This document shows positions 26,794-36,182 of a DNA stretch of 64,000 nt, piece after piece. Origin of the DNA: Hyphomicrobiales bacterium (GTDB lineage: Bacteria; Pseudomonadota; Alphaproteobacteria; Rhizobiales; Rhizobiaceae). Both the position numbers and the translations under genes were made by a program. The DNA is taken from contig UCNE01000009.1 in assembly GCA_900473685.1 (NCBI GenBank), positions 186,001 through 250,000 of the forward strand, given 5' to 3'. Within the stretch, counting starts at the first letter, position 1; the number at the start of each line of letters is the position of its first letter. The notes under the pieces were generated by a model that saw only the letters and a list, made by a program, of their open reading frames with translations, was not told the DNA's origin and did no database searches.

Positions 26794-27399
26794 TTATGTG
26801 CGATTGCCGGCCAGTTTTTCTTCAAGCTGGCCGAGTTGCTCCTGCGCCATGCGGTCGGCGGGATAGATGTCGAGGAATTGTTCCCAGGCGCGCAGGGCCA
26901 GTTCATCCTGTCCCGAGGATGTCAGGATCGCCGCCATGCCGGCAAGCGCGCCGAAATGACGGGGTTCGATCGCCAGCACGCGGTTGATGTCGGACATCGA
27001 TTTTCGGTAGTTGCCCATCTGGTAATGCAGCGTTGCCCGCTGGTTCCAGCCTTCGACATAGTTCGGAGAGAGGGTAATGACCTGGTCGAAAATATCCAGC
27101 GCCGCGGCCTGCCGGTTGGTCTCAACGGCCTTGGCGGCCCATTGCATCAGGAGATTGATGGTGGCGCTGCCGGAATCCTGCCACTCCACGCGAATCCTGT
27201 TGGAAATCTCGCGCGCCTTGTCCTGATCGCGTTCCCGCTTCAATTCGGCAAAAAGAGTGTCGAGCCGCTGCTTGGGCGTCGTCAGTTCAGACGTTACCGA
27301 GGCCTGGGCCGTGTCAGCGGCATGCGCGGGCAGGGGGCTGGCAGCCGCTGCCGCCAGAATGCTACCGAGAATCAAAAATGAAGACATGCGTTTAACCAT
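26794..27399 (-). CDS. exported TPR-repeat protein
   Basis: 201 residues. Signal peptide MSSFLILGSILAAAAASPLPAHA, then a charged helical region and about two to three tetratricopeptide repeats (AALDIFDQVITLSPNYVEGWNQRATLHYQMG; YRKSMSDINRVLAIEPRHFGALAGMA; ELALRAWEQFLDIYPADRMA). TPRs mediate protein contacts; the partner is unknown. ATG codons at 27399 and 27387 are both possible and neither has a strong ribosome site. Periplasmic by prediction. Confidence 0.85.
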   Translation of the reverse strand: MVKRMSSFLILGSILAAAAASPLPAHAADTAQASVTSELTTPKQRLDTLFAELKRERDQDKAREISNRIRVEWQDSGSATINLLMQWAAKAVETNRQAAALDIFDQVITLSPNYVEGWNQRATLHYQMGNYRKSMSDINRVLAIEPRHFGALAGMAAILTSSGQDELALRAWEQFLDIYPADRMAQEQLGQLEEKLAGNRT

Positions 27400-27562
27400 G
27401 GCAGATAAGGTAGTCCGCCATGGCCGAAGATCAAATCAAATTTGAGGCATCAAACTGATGTACCACCTGGACAGCCTGCCTTGTTAAAGGCAAGCGTATC
27501 CGAGCGCACTCAATCCATGCGTGGCCGTTCCGAAAGTCGACACTTCCGGCGCGCACGATGGA

Positions 27563-27688
27563 TCAGCCCTGACGGGCCTTGAAGCGCGGGTTCAGCTTGT
27601 TGATGATGTAGACGCGACCCTTGCGGCGAACCAGACGGTTCTCGCGATGACGGGCCTTCAGCGACTTAAGCGAATTTTTGATCTTCAT
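27563..27688 (-). CDS. rpmJ: 50S ribosomal protein L36
   Basis: 41-residue protein beginning [20 protein letters not shown] and containing [21 protein letters not shown]. This is the longer type of L36 without the zinc-binding Cys/His pattern of the 37-residue form, as is usual in alphaproteobacteria. Too short for standard ORF cut-offs, but the sequence match is unambiguous. It stands alone, away from other ribosomal genes. Confidence 0.95.
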   Translation of the reverse strand: MKIKNSLKSLKARHRENRLVRRKGRVYIINKLNPRFKARQG

Positions 27689-27738
27689 TTTTCTGATCCG
27701 CAGTTTCGGCGGTTTTGAGTTCGCCGGTCTTTAACAAT

Positions 27739-27776
27739 CAAAAGCGCGCTTGCAGACCGTTAAGGCCGAGCGCGCT
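27739..27776 (-). terminator. possible terminator downstream of purK
   Basis: Arms AGCGCGCT (27743-27750 and 27769-27776), each self-complementary, with an 18-base loop. On the minus strand the hairpin is followed by TTTTGATT. It lies about 95 bases beyond the purK stop and just upstream of rpmJ. Confidence 0.5.
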
Positions 27777-27872
27777 CTTAGGGTGGCAGGCAAATAACCC
27801 GGCATCATAAAAGTGTCAACCGCAGAGAGCCTGTTTTCGCAGCGGTTGACGGCTTTTCTGTGAGTTAAACCC

Positions 27873-28922
27873 TCAGACAAGCCAGGTGACATGCCCCATC
27901 TTACGTCCCGGCCGCGCTTCTGTCTTGCCGTAGAGGTGAACGAGCGTGTTGGGCTTGGCAAGCCAGGCCGGCACGTCGCCGATATCATCGCCGATCAGGT
28001 TCTGCATCACGCAATCGGAGTGACGGCTGCCATCCGACAGCGCCAATCCCGCTACGGCGCGAATGTGCTGCTCGAACTGAGAGACTACACAGCCCGCCTC
28101 CGTCCAGTGGCCGGAATTGTGAACGCGCGGGGCGATTTCGTTGGCGATCAGCGTGCCGTCCGCCAGCACGAAGAACTCGACACCGATGACGCCGACATAA
28201 CCAAGCGCCGTCAGGATAGCCGTGGCTGCAAGGCGCGCAGCCTCCGCCGTTGTCTCGGTGATCGAGGCGGGAATGGTCGATGTATGCAGAATGCCGTTGC
28301 GGTGGATGTTTTCGGCCGGATCGAAACAGGCGATGGTGCCATCGGTGCCGCGGGCGGCGATGATCGAGATTTCACGCTGGAATGCAACGAAGCTCTCGAG
28401 AACCATTGGAACGCCGCCCAGCGCAGCGTAAGCGCCGGTGGCATCGTCGCTCGCATCCTTGAAGACGCGCTGGCCCTTGCCGTCATAACCGAGACGGCGA
28501 GTTTTGAGGACGCCCTGGCCGGAGAAATCGGCGAGTGCTCGTTCAAGCTGTTCCTGGCTGTCGATGGCGTGGAAACGCGCGGTCTCGATGCCGCAGCCAT
28601 TGAGGAATTGCTTTTCGCTGACGCGGTCCTGGGAAACGGCCAGAGCCTTCGGCGGCGGATAGACGGGAAGCGTCTGTGCCAGCATCTCGGCGGCGCTGAC
28701 GGGGACGTTCTCGAATTCGTAGGTGACAACGTCGCACTCGGCCGCAAGGCGTTCCAGCGCTGCATGGTCGTCATAGGCAGCCACAATCTGGCTGTTGGCG
28801 ACCTGCGCCGCCGGGCAGTCGATCTGAGGCTCCAAGATGATGGTGCGGAAATTCAGCCGGGCCGCGGCCATGGCAAGCATGCGGGCGAGCTGGCCGCCGC
28901 CGATGATGCCGATCGTCTTCAT
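27873..28922 (-). CDS. purK: N5-carboxyaminoimidazole ribonucleotide synthase
   Basis: 349-residue ATP-grasp enzyme of purine synthesis that carboxylates aminoimidazole ribonucleotide using ATP and bicarbonate. N-terminal [16 protein letters not shown], the YEFENVP block and [17 protein letters not shown]-site, then [13 protein letters not shown] are all typical of PurK. It overlaps purE by four bases (ATGA), so the product is handed to PurE from a coupled pair. Confidence 0.95.
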   Translation of the reverse strand: MKTIGIIGGGQLARMLAMAAARLNFRTIILEPQIDCPAAQVANSQIVAAYDDHAALERLAAECDVVTYEFENVPVSAAEMLAQTLPVYPPPKALAVSQDRVSEKQFLNGCGIETARFHAIDSQEQLERALADFSGQGVLKTRRLGYDGKGQRVFKDASDDATGAYAALGGVPMVLESFVAFQREISIIAARGTDGTIACFDPAENIHRNGILHTSTIPASITETTAEAARLAATAILTALGYVGVIGVEFFVLADGTLIANEIAPRVHNSGHWTEAGCVVSQFEQHIRAVAGLALSDGSRHSDCVMQNLIGDDIGDVPAWLAKPNTLVHLYGKTEARPGRKMGHVTWLV

Positions 28923-29419
28923 GCCTGGTCCACAGGATATTCGGCGACGGAAGCGCTCTGCTGTTCGCGCCAGTCATCGAGACGGTCGGCGAGATCCGGG
29001 TCGCTCAATGCCAGGACTGCAGCCGCGAGAAGGGCCGCATTGATGGCGCCGGCGCGGCCGATGGCCAGGGTGCCAACGGGGATACCGGCCGGCATCTGGA
29101 CGATGGACAGCAGGCTATCCTGGCCGGAGAGCGCCTTGGACTGGACGGGAACGCCGAACACCGGAAGAGGCGTCATAGCGGCCGTCATGCCCGGCAGGTG
29201 GGCGGCGCCACCGGCACCGGCGATGATCACCTTGAAGCCTTCGTCGCGGGCGCCTCTGGCGAAATTGATCAGCCTGTCGACGGTGCGATGTGCCGAAACG
29301 ATGCGGGCATCGTAGGCGACATCGAGGGCATCGAGCGTGTCGGCGGCATTCTTCATGGTTTCCCAGTCGGACTGGCTACCCATGATGATGGCGACGGGCG
29401 GGGTTGCTGCTTTCGTCAC
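28919..29419 (-). CDS. purE: N5-carboxyaminoimidazole ribonucleotide mutase
   Basis: 166-residue class I PurE, which moves the carboxyl group made by PurK to carbon 4 of the imidazole. [16 protein letters not shown] and SAHRTVDRL are the substrate-binding motifs, and [15 protein letters not shown] is typical. The start is a GTG at 29419 with GGAAC upstream. First gene of purE-purK. Confidence 0.95.
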   Translation of the reverse strand: MTKAATPPVAIIMGSQSDWETMKNAADTLDALDVAYDARIVSAHRTVDRLINFARGARDEGFKVIIAGAGGAAHLPGMTAAMTPLPVFGVPVQSKALSGQDSLLSIVQMPAGIPVGTLAIGRAGAINAALLAAAVLALSDPDLADRLDDWREQQSASVAEYPVDQA

Positions 29420-29498
29420 GTTGTTCGTTCCGCTTTGTTACAGGGCCGAAGATCCGGCCGGAGCGTTCGCAGCGTATCCTTGCCGGACACGCAAGGCT

Positions 29499-29702
29499 TC
29501 AGGCGATGATGTCGGGAATGATCAGGTCTTCGATCTTGGTGATCTTGTCCTTGATGACCAGTTTCTTCTTTTTCATCCGCTGGATGCGCAGGGCATCGCA
29601 GCCCGTCTGGATCATGGCGTTGATCGCAACATCATAGTCTTCATGTTCCTGCCTCAGCCGCGCTACGCTCAGTCTGAGTTCGGCCTGATCCTGATCTGGC
29701 AT
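29499..29702 (-). CDS. DUF465/YdcH family small protein
   Basis: 67 residues starting MPDQDQAELRLSVARLRQEH; the start at 29702 has GGGGAA upstream. Family features are a charged helix and the basic RIQRMKKKKLVIKDKITKIEDL hairpin. Small coiled-coil protein of unknown function. It lies 79 bases downstream of purE's start on the same strand but faces, head to head, a second DUF465 gene at 29881. Confidence 0.85.
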   Translation of the reverse strand: MPDQDQAELRLSVARLRQEHEDYDVAINAMIQTGCDALRIQRMKKKKLVIKDKITKIEDLIIPDIIA

Positions 29703-29880
29703 GCAATGTTCCCCATAAATCGAGCGTCGCTCTAGCACAGAATTGTTGGTAACGGGAAGTTATCCTTCGCCACGATTTCGCCTTCGACAAATGAAAAATA
29801 GCATGGCACACTATCTCGGTTAATACGTGGAACATCCGGCATCTACCGATCGGGTGCAAGCAAAAGGAAGGGACTGCCAC

Positions 29881-30054
29881 ATGACCATTGAGGCTCATCT
29901 TGCAACGCTTGAGAAAAAACATGGTGTTTTGGAGCAGGAGCTCCACTCGGCTCTGACACAGCCGTCTGTCCAGGATCAGCATATTGCTGACATCAAGCGT
30001 CGGAAGCTGCGCTTGAAGGACGAAATTGAGAAGATTCGTTCTTCAACTCACTGA
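29881..30054 (+). CDS. DUF465/YdcH family small protein
   Basis: 57 residues beginning MTIEAHLATLEKKHGVLEQE and ending KLRLKDEIEKIRSSTH. AAGGAAGGGA precedes the ATG, which settles the start. It is a helical hairpin of the DUF465 family and a likely paralogue of the divergent gene at 29499-29702. Function unknown. Confidence 0.85.
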   Translation: MTIEAHLATLEKKHGVLEQELHSALTQPSVQDQHIADIKRRKLRLKDEIEKIRSSTH

Positions 30055-30248
30055 TTACATTTATCAATCTCATTCATCGGGAGACTTGTGTTCCAGCGCA
30101 TACATTCAGACCGGAAAGCCAAAGCGAACTTTGAAGGCCGGTTTCAAGCGCTGTTGATACGTGGACTTGGTTGGTGCGGACATGACGTTCGCCAAAAGCC
30201 CGCAAGTATTGAGTTTCCCGATGACTGGCCTAGGCGGCCAAAATCCCC

Positions 30249-30509
30249 TCACGACCAGAACTGATCCAGCCAAAGATTGACCCGGTCGAACCCCGGTTTG
30301 TTGATCGCGTAAATCCGTTTCGTGCCTGATGCGGAAACGGAGACCAGATTTGAATCCAGCAGCGCCTTCAGATGCTGCGAGACGGCTGGACGGCTGATCG
30401 GCAATCCCTCGGCCAGTTCATTCACGGTGCGTGGTGCGCGCCGCAATTCCTCCAGCAGATACCGCCGGTTGGGGTCCGAGATCGCGTCGAAGGGATCAGC
30501 GTGTGACAT
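30249..30509 (-). CDS. ArsR-family winged-helix regulator
   Basis: 86-residue ArsR/SmtB-type repressor. HTH segment RTVNELAEGLPISRPAVSQHLKALLDSNLV; N-terminal FDAISDPNRRYLLEELR is the family entry helix. No Cys-rich metal site is seen, so it is probably of the non-metal type often paired with SRPBCC proteins, though no such gene is adjacent here. Start ATG at 30509. Targets unknown. Confidence 0.87.
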   Translation of the reverse strand: MSHADPFDAISDPNRRYLLEELRRAPRTVNELAEGLPISRPAVSQHLKALLDSNLVSVSASGTKRIYAINKPGFDRVNLWLDQFWS

Positions 30510-30653
30510 CGTCAAAAGCTAGGAGAAATCAGGTCTTCCGGCAAGTGAATTGTGCAGTGCGGTAGAGAAATTTTGCCTTGCGGCATGCAAGCGTTGCGTG
30601 CGGAATTTTTCCGGTTGGATTCAGTTTCCACCAGCCCCGGTAGCAGACAGGCG

Positions 30654-31430
30654 TTAGCCTGCGGCAAGCGCGATAATACCGTCATAGACAAGCTTGGAGC
30701 CGGCCAGAAACGCCATCGTGTACATGAACGGGTAAAACACCTGCGGCTGCATGCGCCGTACAACCCAGGCGCCGGCCATGGTTGCCAGTATCGCCAGCGG
30801 AAACAGCGTCAGCGAGGTGGTGAGGTTGCTGAGATCGAGTTGCCCGAGCGCGAAATAGGGTATGAGCTTGACGGCATTGAGGATGGCGAAGAACCGGACG
30901 ATCGTGCCGGTGTATTCGCGTGGCGGCAATTTCAACGGCAGGGCGTAGATCTGGAACGGTGGGCCGCCGGCATGGGCGACGAAGCTGCCGTAACCGGCAA
31001 GGCCGCCGAAGAACGTTGCCTGCACCGGCCTTTGCGGCTTGGCCGGTGTGATGATGCCACGCCGGGTGCGCCAGATATTGTAGACATAGCGCAATACGAA
31101 AAGAACGGTGATTGCCCCAATGATCAACCTGAGCGCATCGCGCGGCACATAGGCGGCTGTGGCCCAGCCGACAGCAATGCCGACGAGCGCGCCCGGCAAC
31201 AGGATCTTCAGCGTCGTCATGTCGCTATGCTTTCGCCATGTCCAGAGCGCGACCAGATCTGCGGCAATCAGGATCGGCAGAAGTAGGGCTGCGGCCTGTA
31301 CCGGCGAGACGGCCAACGATAGAAGCGGGACGCCCATCAGCGAAAGTGCTTCTCCCATGCCGCCCTTGCTGAAGCCGACGAGCAGAACTGCGGGAATGGC
31401 AATGGCATAGAATTGAAAATCAGGAAGCAT
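30654..31430 (-). CDS. TauE/SafE family membrane permease
   Basis: 258-residue integral membrane protein with about eight transmembrane segments and the two repeated family motifs, GFSKGGMGEALSLMGVPLL near the N-terminus and LAGYGSFVAHAGGPPFQIY in the second half. Family members export sulfite, sulfoacetate or other organic anions. Nothing nearby fixes the substrate. The ribosome site is weak. Divergent from the ThiE-like gene at 31535. Confidence 0.9.
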   Translation of the reverse strand: MLPDFQFYAIAIPAVLLVGFSKGGMGEALSLMGVPLLSLAVSPVQAAALLLPILIAADLVALWTWRKHSDMTTLKILLPGALVGIAVGWATAAYVPRDALRLIIGAITVLFVLRYVYNIWRTRRGIITPAKPQRPVQATFFGGLAGYGSFVAHAGGPPFQIYALPLKLPPREYTGTIVRFFAILNAVKLIPYFALGQLDLSNLTTSLTLFPLAILATMAGAWVVRRMQPQVFYPFMYTMAFLAGSKLVYDGIIALAAG

Positions 31431-31534
31431 GGGTATCGGTTGATCCTTTTGCCGCTAGGGTCTATCGCTTTTGCAGATTGAAATCGAGTAGGGGTGATGC
31501 GCGGGTGCGCATTTCACCGGGAATAGAGAATATT

Positions 31535-32188
31535 ATGAGCAAGACAGACAATCGCTGCCGCCTCGTCCTCATCGTGCCGGATATCGCCGATGTCGACAGC
31601 CGCGCGCAAATCCTGAGCGGCGCGCTGCGTGGCGGCGACGTGGCTTCGGTCATCGTGCCGCAATACGGGCTGGACGATCACACCTTCCAGAAGCATGCCG
31701 AAGCCCTGGTTCCGTTGATCCAGCAGGCTGGTGCTGCGGCACTGGTGGCCGGCGATACACGCGTTGCAGGCCGTGCCAAGGCGGACGGCCTGCATGTGAC
31801 CGGCAATGCCGCAGAGCTGGCTGAAGCGATGGAAAAATTCTCGCCCAAGCTGATCGTTGGTGGTGGCAATGCTGCCGACCGTCACCATGCGCTGGAAATG
31901 GGGGAAATCCGCCCGGACTACGTCTTCTTCGGCAAGGTCGATGGCGATATCAAGCCGGAAGCGCATCCGAAGAATGTGGCGCTGGCCGAGTGGTGGGCCT
32001 CGATGATCGAAATCCCCTGTATCGTCATGGGCGGCACGGATCCGGAATCGGTGCTGGCCGTTGCCGAAAGCGGTGCGGAATTCGTCGCCTTGCGGCTGGC
32101 TGTGTTTGCGGAGCCCGAACAGGCTCCGGCCATCGTCGCAAGCGTCAATGCGCTTCTTGACGAAAAAGCGCCACGGTTTGAAGCTTAA
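31535..32188 (+). CDS. ThiE/TenI-like protein (divergent thiamine phosphate synthase family)
   Basis: 217-residue TIM barrel resembling thiamine phosphate synthase: LVLIVPDI at the first strand, VAGDTRVAGRAKADGLHVTG in the middle, RPDYVFFGKV and IPCIVMGGTDPESV near the phosphate site. Where ThiE has the pyrophosphate-binding HLGQxD motif, this protein reads HVTGN, so catalysis as ThiE is doubtful and a TenI-like or other role is possible. No thi gene or TPP riboswitch is adjacent. Followed after nine bases by the Sel1 protein gene. Confidence 0.82.
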   Translation: MSKTDNRCRLVLIVPDIADVDSRAQILSGALRGGDVASVIVPQYGLDDHTFQKHAEALVPLIQQAGAAALVAGDTRVAGRAKADGLHVTGNAAELAEAMEKFSPKLIVGGGNAADRHHALEMGEIRPDYVFFGKVDGDIKPEAHPKNVALAEWWASMIEIPCIVMGGTDPESVLAVAESGAEFVALRLAVFAEPEQAPAIVASVNALLDEKAPRFEA

Positions 32189-32197
32189 GACATTTCC

Positions 32198-33379
32198 ATG
32201 TTGATCCGTCCTTTTCCATCGCTGCGCCGAATTTCTCCCCTTTTGCTGGGAGCAGCCCTTATGGCCGCTCCGTCCGGCCTTCGGGCCGACGATGCGCTGC
32301 CGGGCGTCAACGATGCCGCACCGGCTGTTGTTCAGGACGAAAATGACGAGGGTGTGGTTGCCAAACGCGGCCGCATCACGCCGTTCAACGGGGCTGCGCT
32401 GCCGGAAGGTGAAATCCCGGCCTTGCAGTCTCCCGAGGACGCCAAGAAGGCCGATGCGAAAAAGCTGGAGCCTTCGTCCGGCGTCAATGTGCTGGAGCGG
32501 ATGGGTGCTGAACTGCCGGCCCTGCCGCAGGAAAAGCCCTTCGAGGGCAAGGCCGACGATGCCTATGGTGCGTTTCAGCGCGGTTATTACTTGACGGCGA
32601 TGGAAATGGCTCTGCCGCGTGCCCAGCTTGGCGATGCGGCGGCGCAGACGCTGGTGGCGGAAATCTTTTCGCAGGGGCTCGGCGTTGCCCGCAACAAGAA
32701 GGATGCGGCATTCTGGTATGGCCAGGCGGCCAATTCCGGTGATCCGGCGGCGATGTTCAAATACGCGCTGCTGTTGATGGAAGGCCGCGATGTCACCCGC
32801 GACAAGAAGAGGTCGGAAGAGCTGATGAAGAAGGCGGCGGATCTCGGCAATTCTTCGGCGCAGTTCAATTACGGCCAGTTGCTTGTCGCCGACATGCCCG
32901 GCGAAAAGGGCTTGAAGGCGGCGCTTCCTTATTATGAAAAGTCGGCTGAACAGGGCATTGCCGATGCGCAATATGCCCTGTCGCAGATCTATCTCAATGT
33001 CGACGGCATCGATGACAACAAGCGGGCGAAGGCACGCGACTGGTTGCTGCGCGCGGCCAAGGCCGGGTTTGATACCGCGCAGTTGGACCTTGCCATCTGG
33101 ATGGTCGATGGCATTGGCGGCGACCGCAACCTCGAGGAAGGCTTCAGGTGGATGTCGCGGGCAGCCGGCGGCGGCAATGTCGTGGCGCAGAACAAGCTCT
33201 CGCATCTCTATATCAATGCGATCGGCACGCGGCCCGATCCGATCGAGGCCGCGAAATGGTATGTCTTGTCGCGCCGGGCGGGGCTGAAGGACGCGGCTCT
33301 CGAGGATTTCTATCTGGGGCTGACGGATGAGCAGCAGAAGGCGGCGCTGAGCGCTGCCAATAAATACCGGTCGTCCTGA
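32198..33379 (+). CDS. exported Sel1-repeat protein
   Basis: 393 residues. Signal peptide MLIRPFPSLRRISPLLLGAA...GLRA, a low-complexity acidic linker, then about five to six Sel1-like repeats from residue 125 onward (AAFWYGQAANSGDPAAMFKYA; SEELMKKAADLGNSSAQFNYG; ALPYYEKSAEQGIADAQYALS; GFRWMSRAAGGGNVVAQNKLS; AAKWYVLSRRAGLKDA). Sel1 proteins act as periplasmic scaffolds or regulators, for example ExoR in rhizobia; this one is longer and not ExoR. Probably co-transcribed with the ThiE-like gene. Confidence 0.88.
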   Translation: MLIRPFPSLRRISPLLLGAALMAAPSGLRADDALPGVNDAAPAVVQDENDEGVVAKRGRITPFNGAALPEGEIPALQSPEDAKKADAKKLEPSSGVNVLERMGAELPALPQEKPFEGKADDAYGAFQRGYYLTAMEMALPRAQLGDAAAQTLVAEIFSQGLGVARNKKDAAFWYGQAANSGDPAAMFKYALLLMEGRDVTRDKKRSEELMKKAADLGNSSAQFNYGQLLVADMPGEKGLKAALPYYEKSAEQGIADAQYALSQIYLNVDGIDDNKRAKARDWLLRAAKAGFDTAQLDLAIWMVDGIGGDRNLEEGFRWMSRAAGGGNVVAQNKLSHLYINAIGTRPDPIEAAKWYVLSRRAGLKDAALEDFYLGLTDEQQKAALSAANKYRSS

Positions 33380-33484
33380 CCGAGTTTTTGCGGCAAGACT
33401 TGAACTTTCGGGGGTTTTGTGGTCTTGAAGCGCCGGATTGGCTGGCCGTAGGGGCGGCTTTCAGTTCTTTAGGGAATGCTCCCC

Positions 33485-34048
33485 ATGAAAATCAACGGTA
33501 ATGAAATTCGCCCCGGCAGCGTGGTCGAGCACAATGGTGGCCTCTGGGCTGCCGTCAAGTGCAACACCGTCAAGCCCGGCAAGGGTGGCGCTTTCAATCA
33601 GGTGGAACTGAAGAACCTGATCGATGGCACCAAGCTGAACGAGCGTTTTCGCTCGTCGGAAACCGTTGAACTGGTCACTCTTGAACTGAAAGACTTCCAG
33701 TTTCTCTATGAACAGGGCGATGCGCTGGTGTTCATGGACAATGAGAGCTATGAACAGCTGGAATTGCAGAAGGACTTCGTCGGCGATCGCGCCACCTTCC
33801 TGCAGGACGGCATGATGGTGACGGTGAAGCTTTACGATGAGAAGCCGATCGGGATCTCGCTGCCGGACCAGGTGGTGCTGACGATCGCGGAAGCGGATCC
33901 GGTGGTAAAAGGCCAGACGGCGGCGTCCTCCTACAAGCCGGCGATCATGGAAAATGGCGTTCGCGTCATGGTTCCGCCGTTCGTCGAGACCGGAGAGCGC
34001 ATTCTGGTCGATACCAATGAAATTACCTATCTCCGCCGCGCGGACTGA
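33485..34048 (+). CDS. efp: elongation factor P
   Basis: 187-residue translation factor that helps ribosomes through polyproline stretches. Three beta-barrel domains; the KPGKGGAF loop near residue 33 holds the lysine that enters the peptidyl-transferase centre and is modified in many bacteria. The C-terminal part has [24 protein letters not shown] at 33485 is used since AGGGAA lies nine bases upstream; the ATG at 33476 touches that site. A terminator follows. Confidence 0.95.
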   Translation: MKINGNEIRPGSVVEHNGGLWAAVKCNTVKPGKGGAFNQVELKNLIDGTKLNERFRSSETVELVTLELKDFQFLYEQGDALVFMDNESYEQLELQKDFVGDRATFLQDGMMVTVKLYDEKPIGISLPDQVVLTIAEADPVVKGQTAASSYKPAIMENGVRVMVPPFVETGERILVDTNEITYLRRAD

Positions 34049-34073
34049 TCCGCAGCGGCATATCTGAATTTCT

Positions 34074-34098
34074 CCGGCCGTTCCTGCGGCCGGTTTTC
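34074..34098 (+). terminator. rho-independent terminator after efp
   Basis: Stem CCGGCCG (34074-34080) with CGGCCGG (34087-34093), six-base loop, then TTTTC. 25 bases after the efp stop. Confidence 0.75.
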
Positions 34099-34118
34099 TG
34101 TTTCGAAGGAAAGCCAAA

Positions 34119-34919
34119 ATGGCACGCTCAGCTCTTCTCAATGTCATGGTCCAGGCCGCGTTCAAGGCCGGCAAGTCCCTGGCGCGCGATTTCGGCGAAG
34201 TGCAGAACCTGCAGGTCTCGCTGAAGGGACCCGGTGACTATGTTTCGCAGGCCGACCGCAAGGCGGAAAAGCTGCTCCGTGAAGAGCTTTTGAAGGCCCG
34301 TCCGACCTATGGCTTCCTCGGCGAGGAGAGCGAAGAGATCGCCGGCACCGATGGCGCGCATCGCTGGATTGTCGATCCGCTGGATGGAACGACCAACTTC
34401 CTGCACGGTATTCCGCATTTCGCGATTTCGGTGGCGCTTGAGCGTCAGGGTGAGATTGTTGCCGCTGTTATTCTCAATCCGGCGACCGACGAACTCTACA
34501 CGGCTGAGCGTGGCGGCGGTGCCTTCCTCAACGATCGCCGTCTGCGCGTTTCTGCCCGCAAGAGCCTTTCGGATGCCGTCATCGGCACCGGTACGCCGCA
34601 TCTGGGTGTTGCCAATCACGGCACCTATCTGGTCGAGCTGCGCCACGTCATGGGCGAAGTGGCAGGCGTACGCCGCATGGGTGCTGCCTCGCTTGATCTG
34701 GCCTATGTCGCGGCCGGCCGTTTCGACGGTTTCTGGGAACGCGGCCTGATGCCGTGGGGCCTTGCGGCCGGCATCCTCCTGATTCGCGAAGCCGGTGGCT
34801 GGGTTGCCGATATCGACGGTGGCAACAAGCCGATGGATGACGGCTCGATCGTTGCTGGCAACGAATATATCCGCAAGGCGCTGCATGACGTGCTGCACCG
34901 CCCCATCCCGGGCAAGTAA
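34119..34919 (+). CDS. suhB: inositol monophosphatase family protein
   Basis: 266-residue Mg-dependent sugar-alcohol phosphatase. Metal-site motifs are GEESEEIAG, WIVDPLDGTTNFLHGIPHFA and, near the C-terminus, FWERGLMPWGLAAGILLIREAGG (the WD-type motif appears here as MPWGLAAG). In enterobacteria SuhB also joins the rRNA antitermination complex. AAGGAAAG precedes the start. It follows efp after 70 bases but a terminator lies between. Confidence 0.92.
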   Translation: MARSALLNVMVQAAFKAGKSLARDFGEVQNLQVSLKGPGDYVSQADRKAEKLLREELLKARPTYGFLGEESEEIAGTDGAHRWIVDPLDGTTNFLHGIPHFAISVALERQGEIVAAVILNPATDELYTAERGGGAFLNDRRLRVSARKSLSDAVIGTGTPHLGVANHGTYLVELRHVMGEVAGVRRMGAASLDLAYVAAGRFDGFWERGLMPWGLAAGILLIREAGGWVADIDGGNKPMDDGSIVAGNEYIRKALHDVLHRPIPGK

Positions 34920-34934
34920 GCACCGGTCAGCCTG

Positions 34935-34974
34935 AACGGGCAGCGTTTCATCCTGTTGATGTTGCCCGTTGTTT
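34935..34974 (+). terminator. possible terminator after suhB
   Basis: Arms AACGGGCA (34935-34942) and TGCCCGTT (34963-34970) with a 20-base loop, followed by GTTT. The T-run is weak. Confidence 0.45.
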
Positions 34975-35078
34975 CCCCTTCAATTTGGCGCAAAGTTCCT
35001 CTAGTCTCCGCCCCATCGTTGCCCTACCTGTTGTTGCAGGCAGGGCCGCAGCGCTGGCAAACCGGAGAGTAGAGCCCC

Positions 35079-36182
35079 ATGGCGAAATTGGAACTGTCCG
35101 GATGGGATGCCGACGGAGGTTTGAACGAGGGGTACAATCCCAACAAGCTGTCGAGCCCGATGGTCTTCTTCTGGACGATGGTGATCTTCCTGATCATTGT
35201 CGGGTTTGTTGCAGCGATCCTGTTTCGCCAGGCACAGGCGGCTTTCCTCAGTAATCCGGGCCTGAACGGCCTGATTTTCGGCGTTCTGCTGATTGGCGTT
35301 CTGCTGGTATTCAACCATGTCTTCAGTTTGCGGCCGGAAGTGCGCTGGTTCAATTCCTTCCGCGCTGCGGGCAGCGCCGAGAAGGTCGGCCGCGATCCGG
35401 TGCTTCTGGCGCCGATGCGGGCGCTGATCGGTCAACGTCATTCGATGTCGATCTCGACGACGGCGCTCCGTTCGATTCTCGATTCGATTGCCACCCGGCT
35501 GGACGAATCACGGGACACTTCGCGATACCTGATCGGCCTTCTGGTCTTCCTCGGCCTGCTCGGTACGTTCTGGGGCCTGCTCGGCACCATCGGCTCGATC
35601 AATACCGTCATCCAGTCGCTGGATGCCGGAACCGGAAGCACCGAGGATGTTCTTGCCGCCTTGAAAACGGGCCTCTCGGCGCCGCTGACGGGCATGGGTA
35701 CGGCGTTCTCGACATCGCTTTTCGGTCTGTCCGGTTCGCTGATCCTGGGCTTTCTCGACCTGCAGGCCGGCCGGGCGCAGAACCGCTTCTACACGGAACT
35801 CGAAAACTGGCTGTCATCGGTCACCGATGTCAGCTCCGACGTGATGGCAGCACCCGGCAAACCGGGCACTGCGCCGGTCGAGGAGTTGCGCCAGCTGACC
35901 GAGCAACTGGCTCGCCTCAATCAGGATGGCGGCATGAACCAGCGCACTACGGCCGCGATGGCGAGCCTTGCCGAAGGCATTCAAGGGCTGGTGAAGAACA
36001 TGCGCGGCGAGCAGCAGATGCTGCGCGACTGGATCGAGGCACAGCAGGAGGAAGCAAAGTCGATGCGCAAGACGCTCGACAAGCTGTCGGCCCGCATCGG
36101 CCAGGCGGACAAGATCCCGGCGCATCCAGACAGGACGCCATCCAGGCTTGCCCGTATCGAAGATACCGGAGGGAATGACTGA
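35079..36182 (+). CDS. MotA/TolQ/ExbB-type proton channel protein
   Basis: 367-residue inner membrane protein. Hydrophobic segments lie at about 29-50, 62-82, 150-175 and 205-228, and the segment ALKTGLSAPLTGMGTAFSTSLFGLSGSL is the MotA/ExbB channel signature. The C-terminal 110 residues are charged and probably helical, including EELRQLTEQLARLNQDGG. GGAGAG precedes the start. Its stop overlaps the next gene (TGATGG), whose product is MotB-like, so the two form a stator pair. Not the flagellar motAB, since no flagellar genes are near. Confidence 0.87.
   Translation: MAKLELSGWDADGGLNEGYNPNKLSSPMVFFWTMVIFLIIVGFVAAILFRQAQAAFLSNPGLNGLIFGVLLIGVLLVFNHVFSLRPEVRWFNSFRAAGSAEKVGRDPVLLAPMRALIGQRHSMSISTTALRSILDSIATRLDESRDTSRYLIGLLVFLGLLGTFWGLLGTIGSINTVIQSLDAGTGSTEDVLAALKTGLSAPLTGMGTAFSTSLFGLSGSLILGFLDLQAGRAQNRFYTELENWLSSVTDVSSDVMAAPGKPGTAPVEELRQLTEQLARLNQDGGMNQRTTAAMASLAEGIQGLVKNMRGEQQMLRDWIEAQQEEAKSMRKTLDKLSARIGQADKIPAHPDRTPSRLARIEDTGGND

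Noticed and set aside
30055-30248. Possible gene fragment between the DUF465 and ArsR genes
   Set aside because: No open frame with a start and ribosome site, and no recognisable peptide; treated as plain intergenic DNA.
31431-31534. TPP riboswitch before the ThiE-like gene
   Set aside because: The leader is short and lacks the conserved CUGAGA-type blocks of the TPP aptamer.
34049-34118. suhB RNA motif upstream of suhB
   Set aside because: The gap is only 70 bases and is taken up by the efp terminator; the motif is associated with a different suhB-like gene in rhizobia.
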